From Anaerolineales bacterium UBA4826 (GTDB lineage: Bacteria; Chloroflexota; Anaerolineae; UBA4142), in NCBI GenBank assembly GCA_002400365.1, contig DHFK01000129.1, forward strand, positions 7,532-14,123: a DNA stretch of 6,592 nucleotides, given 5' to 3'. Shown here in pieces: positions 1 to 4,991 of the stretch. A program made the position numbers and the translations under genes. The notes below the pieces were generated by a model. That model saw nothing but the letters and a program-made list of their open reading frames with translations. It did not search any database and had not been told where the DNA came from. Position 1 is the first letter of the stretch. Every line of letters starts with the position of its first letter.

Positions 1-5
1 ACCAA

Positions 6-2774
6 CTACTTCTGCCCCGTCGCCTGCATCAACTTGTCCAGCGTTTGTTGCAGCGCTTTCATCTCCGCGCCGTACGTCGCCCAGTCCGCCACCTTGAGCG
101 CGTCTTGCGCTTTGAGATAGTGCTCGTTCGCCTCCTTCGCGAGCGCGGCAACATCTGTGCTGGAAGACGTTCCGGTTGTCGGCGCGGTTGTCGTTGTCGT
201 CGCGCCGGTAATGCTTGTGCCAAGACCGGAAAAGACGCGCGTCAGCGCTTCGCCTAGCGAGGCTTCCATCGCCAGCGAGTTGCCGGTTGCGACGACCACT
301 TTTTTCAACTGCGGAATCTGGCTTTGCTCCGCGAGCAGGTACATCGGCTGAACGTACAGCAGCGATTTCTCGACCGGGATGACGAGCAGATTGCCCCACA
401 GCACGCGGCTGCCGCGCTGGTTCAGCAGCGACAATTGCGACGAGATCACCGGGTCTTGATTCAAGCGCGCGTGGATTTGCTCGGGACCGTAAATGAGTTT
501 GTCTTTCGGGAAGCGATAGATCAGGCGCGTGCCGTAATCCGCGCCGTCGCTTTTCGCCGTCATCCACGCGACCATGTTCTGGCGCTTTGCCGGCGTGAAC
601 GGCAGCATCAGCATAAACTCTTCCTTCGTATCGCCGGACAAGCGCATGATAACATAGTACGGTTCCATTTGATTCGGCTGACCGTCCGCCGATTCATTGG
701 GGATCGCCCACAAGTCTTCCTTGTTGTAGAACACGAGCGGGTCTTGCATGTGGTAGGTGCGATACATGTCGGCTTGGATCCGGAACAACCCTTCGGGATA
801 GCGGATGTGCGCGCGCAGCGACGCGGGCATCTGCTCCAGCGGCTTGAAGAGCGCGGGGAAGATGCCGCGGTACGATTTCAGAATCGGCTCGTCGGCGTCC
901 GCGATGTAAAAGGTCGTGGTGCCATTGTACGCATCAACGACGACCTTGACCGAGTTGCGAATATAGTTCAGTCCCGATTCGAACGGCTCGCTGTACGGGT
1001 AGCGCTCGGTCGTCGTGTACGCGTCTTGCATCCAGTACAGTTTGCCGTCGGCGATGATGGGGTACGGGTCTTGATCGAGCATCAGGAACGGCGCGATGCG
1101 ATTGATGCGCGTCTGAATCTTGCGATTGAACATCACGCGGCTTTCGCCGGTGAGCGCATCGGTCAGGAGAATGTTCATGTCGCCAAAGCGCAGCGCAAAC
1201 ATCAGGCGATCCCACAGCGCGCCAACCGAAACGCCGCCGGCGCCTGCGTACGTCGAAAACGCGTTTTCGTCGCCTTTCGGATAATCGAATTCTTTTTCGC
1301 GCGTCTTGACGAAAATGTAACTGCCCGTCTCTTCGCCAAAGTAAATCTCAGGGCGCGCCACTGGAATCACCCCGGTCGGCGGAATATCTTTGACGAGGAG
1401 ACTCGGCAAGCCATCGGGCGTGAATTCGTTGACGGGGCTGGCGGCGACGCCGTAGCCGTGGGTGTAAACCAAATGCAGGTTGACCCAGGTTTGCGCTTTG
1501 TCGGTGAGTTTCTGCGTCGAAAGTTCGCGCATGCTCAGCATCACCTGACGATACTTGTCGTTGATGGTGTAGCGATCCACGTCAACGTCGGAGAAATCAT
1601 AGTACGTGCGGATGCTTTGAATCTGATTGTACGTTTGCAGCAGAGGCCGATAGTCCGACAAGCGAATGTTGTTGATCGTGTCCGCGTTGCGCTGAATGTC
1701 AGTTGTCGTCGGCGCATCTTCGACCGGGTAGGGTACTTCCTGGATGCCGTCGAGCGCGTAGGCGATGCGCGTCAGCGCGATGTTATTCTTGATGTACGGC
1801 TGCTCTTTGGTAAACTCGCTCGGCTTGACTTCCAAGTTCTGGACCAAGCCCGGGTAGATTTCGCTAAGCAAAATCGCCGCGACGATCCACAGCGCCAGCG
1901 CGATGCCGATCGCTTTGAGCGCGCGCGTAAAGACGTTGACCAGGAGCAGGACCGCCAGCGCTAGCGCAAGCACGGTGAGAATGTTGTACGCCGGCAACTG
2001 CGCGTTCACGTCGGTGTAACTCGCGCCAAAGACGACGCCGCGCGCCGAGTACACCAGGTTCAAGATGTCGAGTTGATAACTCCACGCGTTGTTGAGGAGA
2101 AAGAGAAAGCCGAGCGCAGAGAGGTGGGCTTTGACCGCGCCGGTCCACTGCACCCGCCCGAGTCCGAGCAAGTACGTCACGCCGGTCGCGAGCGCGGCGA
2201 GAATGATCGCGCCGCCCAGCCAACTGACGAGGAATTGATAGACGGGCAACGTGAAAACGTAGAACGAAACATCGCGCTGGAAGATCGGATCGGTCACGCC
2301 AAACGGCGCGGCGTTCAGATAGCGCAAGACCATGAGCCATTGCCCCTGCGCGATCAAACCGACCAGGAACGCGAGAATCAATCCGCCCACGATCAGCAAG
2401 AACGCAACCGACTTGCCGGCAAACGCGGCAAACTGCGCCCAACGCGACGATTCGTCGGTCACGCGCGGTGTCAGCCGGCGCGCGATCGTGATGTTGATGG
2501 CGTAAAAGACAAAGAACGCCAGAGCGGCGACGAAGAAGATCGCGAGGCGCGCGGTGATCTCCGTCGTAAAGACAGATGTGTAGCCGACTTCTTCAAACCA
2601 GCGATAGTCGGTGTACAAGCGCGGTCCGATCGCAAAGGCGATCCAGAGCAGAATGAATGTGCCGACGTAGAAAAGCGGTCGGCGCAAGTCTGGCGGCTGG
2701 CGACGAAAGACCTCGTCCCAGTCCACAGTCGGTGGTTCATTGCTCGTTCGACGACTGTCGCGATAGAATGTCAT
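6..2774 (-). CDS. UPF0182 family (COG1615-type) large membrane protein
   Basis: This 922-residue protein matches the UPF0182 family in length and layout; the family's biochemical role is not established. About seven hydrophobic segments fill the first third (roughly residues 33-50, 76-95, 120-143, 170-203, 217-230, 264-282 and 287-305). A large soluble region follows to about residue 855, probably outside the membrane. The family-typical stretch PSEFTKEQPYIKNNIALTR comes just after the last membrane segment, near residues 318-336. A Thr/Ser-rich linker (about 858-873) leads to a charged helical tail with a DWATYGAEMKAL motif, also usual in the family. The start at 2774 is chosen because GGAGG lies 5 nt upstream; a longer frame reaching 2846 would run into repeat sequence. 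The stop is TAG at 8-6. The gene lies downstream of a PAP2 phosphatase gene on the same strand but has its own promoter. Family assignment is confident; function is unknown. Confidence 0.93.
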   Translation of the reverse strand: MTFYRDSRRTSNEPPTVDWDEVFRRQPPDLRRPLFYVGTFILLWIAFAIGPRLYTDYRWFEEVGYTSVFTTEITARLAIFFVAALAFFVFYAINITIARRLTPRVTDESSRWAQFAAFAGKSVAFLLIVGGLILAFLVGLIAQGQWLMVLRYLNAAPFGVTDPIFQRDVSFYVFTLPVYQFLVSWLGGAIILAALATGVTYLLGLGRVQWTGAVKAHLSALGFLFLLNNAWSYQLDILNLVYSARGVVFGASYTDVNAQLPAYNILTVLALALAVLLLVNVFTRALKAIGIALALWIVAAILLSEIYPGLVQNLEVKPSEFTKEQPYIKNNIALTRIAYALDGIQEVPYPVEDAPTTTDIQRNADTINNIRLSDYRPLLQTYNQIQSIRTYYDFSDVDVDRYTINDKYRQVMLSMRELSTQKLTDKAQTWVNLHLVYTHGYGVAASPVNEFTPDGLPSLLVKDIPPTGVIPVARPEIYFGEETGSYIFVKTREKEFDYPKGDENAFSTYAGAGGVSVGALWDRLMFALRFGDMNILLTDALTGESRVMFNRKIQTRINRIAPFLMLDQDPYPIIADGKLYWMQDAYTTTERYPYSEPFESGLNYIRNSVKVVVDAYNGTTTFYIADADEPILKSYRGIFPALFKPLEQMPASLRAHIRYPEGLFRIQADMYRTYHMQDPLVFYNKEDLWAIPNESADGQPNQMEPYYVIMRLSGDTKEEFMLMLPFTPAKRQNMVAWMTAKSDGADYGTRLIYRFPKDKLIYGPEQIHARLNQDPVISSQLSLLNQRGSRVLWGNLLVIPVEKSLLYVQPMYLLAEQSQIPQLKKVVVATGNSLAMEASLGEALTRVFSGLGTSITGATTTTTAPTTGTSSSTDVAALAKEANEHYLKAQDALKVADWATYGAEMKALQQTLDKLMQATGQK

Positions 2775-2779
2775 TGTAA

Positions 2780-2784
2780 CCTCC
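2780..2784 (-). promoter_or_regulatory. Ribosome binding site of the UPF0182 gene
   Basis: GGAGG on the minus strand, followed by TTACA and then ATG at 2774. It is a full Shine-Dalgarno core at 5 nt spacing and fixes the start against an in-frame ATG further upstream at 2846. Confidence 0.85.
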
Positions 2785-2795
2785 AAGTTCGCTAA

Positions 2796-2864
2796 TGGCG
2801 TAGGTGCGTATGGCGTATAGCCGATGAGCCATATGCCATAAGCCATACGCTATCAGCCATACGC
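2796..2864. repeat. Iterated-word palindrome 1 (7-nt units)
   Basis: On the plus strand, three units close to TGGCGTA (2796-2802, 2804-2810, 2811-2817) face five consecutive 7-nt units starting at 2828, 2835, 2842, 2849 and 2856: GCCATAT, GCCATAA, GCCATAC, GCTATCA, GCCATAC. The arms are inverted relative to each other: 2806-2821 pairs with 2849-2864 at 14 of 16 positions. The element lies wholly in the predicted 5' leader of the UPF0182 mRNA, between its promoter and its ribosome binding site. No T-run follows on either strand, so it is not an ordinary terminator. Confidence 0.8.
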
Positions 2865-2875
2865 TGCCTGCGTCC

Positions 2876-2903
2876 ATTGTACCAGATACCTCGAGGATGT
2901 CAA
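2876..2903 (-). promoter_or_regulatory. Promoter of the UPF0182 gene
   Basis: On the minus strand TTGACA (2903-2898) is followed after 16 nt by TACAAT (2881-2876), with TGG directly before it as an extended -10. The predicted transcription start is near 2869, giving a leader of about 95 nt that contains palindrome 1. The -35 box overlaps the TGA stop codon of the upstream PAP2 gene (2902-2900), so the two genes can be expressed separately although they share a strand. Confidence 0.75.
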
Positions 2904-3553
2904 AAGAGATTTCGTTCCCGCGATTGCGGTAGCCGGATCTCCCCAATCAACGCGACCAAGCCGAACGCCGCGCCGAGCAGCGCGCCGCCGATGACATCGG
3001 TCGTCCAGTGTTCCGCGAGATAGACGCGGCTGACCAGCATCACCAACTCGATGGCAAGCAGCAGCACGTACAGCGCGATTTTCGTCGCGCGGCGCAAACG
3101 ACTGTTTGCGATCATCGGCGCGAGCACGACGACGATGAACGTCGTCCGGATCGCATGGCCCGATGGGAATGAGAAACCCGGGTTGATGATTCCGCTAGCC
3201 AGTGGAACCAGGGACACATAGCGCACGAGATAGTCCGGCGTCGTGGGCTGGTTAATCACCGTTTTGCCGATGAATTCGATGAGCGTTGCCAAGCCCAATG
3301 AGAGAATCAGCGGCAACCGCCGCGAGCGCTGAGCGAAAAACGCAATCGCGAAAACGAGCGCTACAGTTAGTTCGGCAGAGCCGAGCAGAGTGAAGAGCGA
3401 AAATGGCACGTCTAGCACGCGCGGCAGTGTGCCTTGCAGCGCGAGGAGCGTTTCCAGATCGAAGGCTTGCCAGAGGCGCAGGTGCACGGTTAGCCCCAAG
3501 AAGAGCCCGAGGACATTCAGGAGTATAGCCGCCCAGATTTCGATACGTTTCAA
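2900..3553 (-). CDS. PAP2-superfamily membrane phosphatase
   Basis: This 217-residue membrane protein belongs to the PAP2 (type 2 phosphatidic acid phosphatase-like) superfamily, whose members remove phosphate from lipid phosphates such as phosphatidate or undecaprenyl pyrophosphate. Motif C2 is FPSGH (residues 129-133). Motif C3 is SR at 175-176, H182 and D186 in the order SRVYLAEHWTTD; the two histidines are the expected catalytic residues. Motif C1 is weak: K97 is followed by TVINQPTTP, so the usual Arg-Pro is replaced by Thr-Thr. Hydrophobic segments fit about six helices. A TTG start at 3553 is chosen because GGAG lies 7 nt upstream. Longer in-frame starts at 3667 or 3763 would read through a tRNA promoter and the antisense of the tRNA itself. 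The natural substrate cannot be told from sequence. Confidence 0.85.
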   Translation of the reverse strand: MKRIEIWAAILLNVLGLFLGLTVHLRLWQAFDLETLLALQGTLPRVLDVPFSLFTLLGSAELTVALVFAIAFFAQRSRRLPLILSLGLATLIEFIGKTVINQPTTPDYLVRYVSLVPLASGIINPGFSFPSGHAIRTTFIVVVLAPMIANSRLRRATKIALYVLLLAIELVMLVSRVYLAEHWTTDVIGGALLGAAFGLVALIGEIRLPQSRERNLF

Positions 3554-3560
3554 TGTTGCG

Positions 3561-3564
3561 CTCC
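3561..3564 (-). promoter_or_regulatory. Ribosome binding site supporting a TTG start for the PAP2 gene
   Basis: GGAG on the minus strand lies 7 nt before TTG at 3553. No ATG or GTG exists in frame between here and 3667. This moderate Shine-Dalgarno match and the tRNA promoter further upstream together decide the start. Confidence 0.6.
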
Positions 3565-3583
3565 AATGAATTTGGTTTTGGCG

Positions 3584-3612
3584 ATTATCCAACGGAAGCG
3601 AGATTTCTGCAA
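3584..3612 (-). promoter_or_regulatory. Possible promoter of the PAP2 gene
   Basis: On the minus strand TTGCAG (3612-3607) and GATAAT (3589-3584) are separated by 17 nt. The -10 matches five of six consensus positions but the -35 only three. Transcription would start near 3577, about 24 nt before the TTG codon, which agrees with the short reading of the gene. Confidence 0.35.
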
Positions 3613-3643
3613 GTTCCGCCGCGCGCGAATATCGAATCGCAAT

Positions 3644-3672
3644 TTGACAATCCCGGCTCAATCGCATATACT
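3644..3672 (+). promoter_or_regulatory. Strong sigma70-type promoter of the tRNA-Ala gene cluster
   Basis: TTGACA (3644-3649) and TATACT (3667-3672) are separated by exactly 17 nt. The expected start near 3679-3680 is about 10 nt before the mature tRNA-Ala(CGC). With gaps of 14 and 9 nt downstream and no terminator between, this promoter probably also serves the protein gene and the second tRNA. Confidence 0.85.
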
Positions 3673-3689
3673 GACGGCACGATTTCAAG

Positions 3690-3762
3690 GGGGCCGTGGC
3701 GCAACTGGGAGCGCGCGTCAATCGCACTGACGAGGTTGAGGGTTCGAATCCCTTCGGCTCCA
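3690..3762 (+). tRNA. tRNA-Ala (anticodon CGC)
   Basis: A complete 73-nt cloverleaf. The acceptor GGGGCCG pairs with CGGCTCC, including the G3-U70 wobble pair that marks alanine tRNAs. The D stem is GCGC/GCGC with an 8-nt loop. The anticodon stem CGTCA/TGACG carries loop ATCGCAC, giving anticodon CGC (reads GCG). The variable loop is 5 nt, and the T arm is GAGGG-TTCGAAT-CCCTT. The discriminator is A at 3762; the next bases are CCT, so CCA is not encoded. Position pair 32-38 is A-C. It lies directly behind a strong promoter and 14 nt before the next gene. Confidence 0.95.
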
Positions 3763-3776
3763 CCTGGTGGAATTGG

Positions 3777-4481
3777 ATGCTGTTTTCTCGCCAGCGCTCT
3801 TATTCCTCCGCGACGCGTGAACAAGCCCGCGAGCTTCGGCGGGCTGGCTTCACATACAGCGAGATCAATATTGAGCTTCGAGAGGATATTCCACAAGCCA
3901 CTCTTTCGTATTGGCTCAAGGATATTGAATTAACAACTGAACAACGACAGCGGATCAAGCAGAAGGAACTTGACGGAGCCGCGCGAGCGCAACCGCTGGG
4001 GGCTTTGTGGAACCGTGCGCAAAAACAGAAACGCTTGCGGGATGCTCGCGACCGAGCATTGCCTGTCGCTAAACGATTGGTCCAGGATCGCGACGCGCTA
4101 ATGTTGATGGCGTCTGCGCTGTATATTGGTGAAGGCGCAAAAGCAGACGATGCGTTTTCGTTCAGTAACAGCGACCCGCAAGTAATTCGAACCTGGATGA
4201 CGTTACTGCGGCGGAATTTCGAGATTGATGAGAGCAAGTTTGCCTGCCAGTTAGCGATAAGCGAAGGCATGGATGAAGAAGGACTGAAACGGTACTGGTC
4301 GGATGTAACAGGTATTTCGCTCAATCAATTCATTCGCGGCTCAATCAAAAAGAATCCGGGCGGGAAAAAGCGAGAAGGATATAAGGGCGTCTGCATCGTG
4401 CATTATTACTCGTTGGCTGTGCGTCGTTTTTTGGACGCCTTGGCGACTGGTGTGATCGACGAGTTGTTAGAAAACGAATAG
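3777..4481 (+). CDS. Helix-turn-helix protein with a LAGLIDADG-like C-terminal region
   Basis: The predicted protein has 234 residues and no assigned function. Residues about 14-52 look like a helix-turn-helix, with the pattern ELRRAGFTYSEI followed by ATLSYWLKDIELT. A charged helical stretch (about 55-105) follows. Residues 113-137 hold ALYIGEGAK and FSNSDPQVI, resembling the single-motif DOD/LAGLIDADG endonuclease fold (compare the GLYLAEGS-type motif), then a YWSDVTGIS segment and a basic tail. The start at 3777 is the first ATG outside the tRNA; GGTGG 6 nt upstream is a weak ribosome binding site. The gene lies 14 nt after one tRNA-Ala and ends 9 nt before another. One sampled 60-nt line (3901-3960) is 42% GC against 63% for a line of ilvE, which suggests transfer. 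A DNA-binding protein is likely; nuclease activity is only inferred. Confidence 0.75.
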   Translation: MLFSRQRSYSSATREQARELRRAGFTYSEINIELREDIPQATLSYWLKDIELTTEQRQRIKQKELDGAARAQPLGALWNRAQKQKRLRDARDRALPVAKRLVQDRDALMLMASALYIGEGAKADDAFSFSNSDPQVIRTWMTLLRRNFEIDESKFACQLAISEGMDEEGLKRYWSDVTGISLNQFIRGSIKKNPGGKKREGYKGVCIVHYYSLAVRRFLDALATGVIDELLENE

Positions 4482-4490
4482 GTGAGTTGC

Positions 4491-4566
4491 GGGGCCGTGG
4501 CGCAATTGGGAGCGCGTCGCAATGGCATTGCGAAGGTTGAGGGTTCGAACCCCTTCGGCTCCACCA
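4491..4566 (+). tRNA. tRNA-Ala (anticodon GGC)
   Basis: A complete cloverleaf with encoded CCA (4564-4566). The acceptor is GGGGCCG/CGGCTCC with G3-U70, and the D stem is GCGC/GCGC. The anticodon stem TCGCA/TGCGA carries loop ATGGCAT, giving anticodon GGC (reads GCC). The T arm is GAGGG-TTCGAAC-CCCTT. The A32-U38 pair typical of tRNA-Ala(GGC) is present. Outside the anticodon arm it differs from the other tRNA-Ala of this window at only two bases (D-loop and position 60). It starts 9 nt after the stop codon of the preceding gene, with no promoter of its own in the gap. Confidence 0.96.
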
Positions 4567-4570
4567 CGAA

Positions 4571-4617
4571 ATTTCAGATTGAAAATCTGAAATCTGCAAT
4601 CCCAAATCTGAAATGGC
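4571..4617. repeat. Iterated-word palindrome 2 (7-nt units)
   Basis: ATTTCAGATT (4571-4580) pairs perfectly with AATCTGAAAT (4584-4593) over a 3-nt loop. On the right side, 7-nt units follow in exact register: AAATCTG (4583), AAATCTG (4590), CAATCCC (4597), AAATCTG (4604), AAATGGC (4611). It sits between the second tRNA-Ala and the T-box leader. A hairpin here could slow or stop transcription leaving the tRNA cluster, but no T-run follows. I see no convincing promoter for the T-box transcript in this gap. Confidence 0.75.
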
Positions 4618-4789
4618 AAAGAACGGGAGTAGTAGGTCATCCTCCCAGCGAGCAGGGAAAGACGAGGTGCAAGCCCTGCGACGGCGTGAACGAGGAACGC
4701 CCCAAAAGACCGAACTCGCCCGGGAGCCGCGACGGTGAACGCAAGTAGTCGTCGCCGGGTTACGCACGTTACGCGTTTCAAGAGAGGTC

Positions 4790-4863
4790 GTTGGGTTGTT
4801 AGGTTGTTGGGTGGTTAGGAGTTTCCCGAACCACCTAATCACCAAACCACCCAACCACCTAAT
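4790..4863. repeat. Iterated-word palindrome 3 (8-nt units) inside the T-box leader
   Basis: Four 8-nt units close to GTTGGGTT begin at 4790, 4798, 4806 and 4814. They face four inverted units close to CACCTAAT at 4832, 4840, 4848 and 4856. Positions 4790-4819 and 4834-4863 form an imperfect 30-bp stem: 23 Watson-Crick pairs, 3 G-U pairs and 4 mismatches around a 14-nt loop. It fills the place between Stem III and the T-box sequence where these leaders usually carry a short variable hairpin, and ends 1 nt before the antiterminator. Confidence 0.85.
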
Positions 4864-4864
4864 T

Positions 4865-4898
4865 AGGGTGGTACCACGGAGGCAAATCCTTCGTCCCT
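4865..4898 (+). promoter_or_regulatory. T-box antiterminator
   Basis: The T-box sequence AGGGTGGTACCACGG (4865-4879) is almost exactly the family consensus. AGGG (4865-4868) pairs with CCCT (4895-4898). ACGGAGG (4876-4882) pairs with CCTTCGT (4888-4894) with one G-U pair. TGGTACC stays as the 7-nt bulge. TGGT in the bulge can bind the ACCA end of a tRNA whose discriminator is A, as in leucine tRNAs. It shares 4888-4896 with the terminator stem, so the two are exclusive. Confidence 0.92.
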
Positions 4899-4918
4899 TT
4901 GAGGATGAGGGATTTTTT
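4884..4918 (+). terminator. Intrinsic terminator of the T-box leader
   Basis: AAATCCTTCGTCC (4884-4896) pairs over all 13 positions (two G-U) with GGATGAGGGATTT (4903-4915) around a 6-nt loop. A run of six T (4913-4918) completes it. It is the OFF state competing with the antiterminator, 73 nt before the ilvE start. Confidence 0.92.
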
Positions 4919-4980
4919 GTTATCTATCGAAAGGCGGGCAAGGGCGCTCGCGCATCTCATCGTCGAGGAGAAATCTCAGT

Positions 4981-4985
4981 GGAGG
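4981..4985 (+). promoter_or_regulatory. Ribosome binding site of ilvE
   Basis: GGAGG followed by 6 nt and ATG at 4992. It decides the start against an in-frame ATG at 4899, which lies inside the terminator hairpin loop. Confidence 0.88.
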
Positions 4986-4991
4986 TGCGCT

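Larger units (their letters stand above)
4619..4918 (+). promoter_or_regulatory. T-box riboswitch leader of ilvE, probable leucine specifier
   Basis: The leader has the ordered parts of a class I T-box. The Stem I base CGGG (4624-4627) pairs with CCCG (4719-4722). The specifier loop has AGTAGTA (4628-4634) opposite GAA-CTC-G (4712-4718), with GGTC/GACC closing it above. The apical hairpin GCAGGG/CCCTGC (4652-4657 with 4674-4679) carries the AG-bulge-like AGCGAG and loop GAGGTGCAAG. Stem III is GCGACG/CGTCGC (4729-4734 with 4750-4755), enclosing the conserved GTGAACG and AGTAG. Then come the variable hairpin, the antiterminator and the terminator. The codon after GAA is CTC, read by tRNA-Leu(GAG), which fits the aminotransferase downstream. 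In this family, uncharged tRNA pairs with specifier and T-box and lets transcription continue. T-box identity is firm; the leucine assignment is likely. Confidence 0.93.

Noticed and set aside
206..228. Thr/Ser-rich linker and charged helical tail of the UPF0182 protein as a fused extra domain
   Set aside because: UPF0182 proteins commonly end with a low-complexity linker and a similar DWA-type helical tail, so it is a normal family trait.
324..1964. Long plus-strand open frame of over 500 codons
   Set aside because: It lies antisense to the UPF0182 gene, is rich in Arg, Val and Gln, and shows no domain motif; it is a by-product of GC-rich codon use on the other strand.
3760..3770. CCACC-T-GGTGG palindrome joining the tRNA 3' end to the ribosome binding site of the next gene
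   Set aside because: The 1-nt loop cannot form as drawn and only a 4-bp hairpin with a 3-nt loop is possible, too weak to claim regulation.
3585..3896. Minus-strand frame over the first tRNA-Ala
   Set aside because: Its centre is the antisense translation of a tRNA gene (the EGIRTLN-type false protein); no ribosome binding site or homologous domain supports it.
4571..4593. Perfect 10-bp hairpin as intrinsic terminator of the tRNA cluster
   Set aside because: No T-run follows on the plus strand and the same word continues in tandem, so it is better described as part of the word-repeat palindrome; an effect on termination stays possible.
4482..4748. Plus-strand frame across the second tRNA-Ala and T-box Stem I
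   Set aside because: Its AQLGA and EGSNPFGST parts are sense translations of the tRNA; the rest is T-box leader.
4759..4774. Direct repeat GTTACGC-AC-GTTACGC after Stem III
   Set aside because: Two copies of a 7-mer only, no inverted partner; too little to call an element.
4345..4854. Minus-strand frames over the second tRNA-Ala and the T-box leader
   Set aside because: They translate antisense tRNA and riboswitch RNA, both of which are structurally convincing RNA features.
4790..4863. CRISPR-like or tandem repeat array
   Set aside because: Units are 8 nt, contiguous, without spacers and arranged as an inverted pair, so neither CRISPR nor a simple tandem repeat fits.
4899..4991. Possible 31-residue N-terminal extension of ilvE
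   Set aside because: It would begin in the terminator loop and lacks a ribosome binding site, while ATG 4992 has GGAGG at 6 nt and gives the normal family length.
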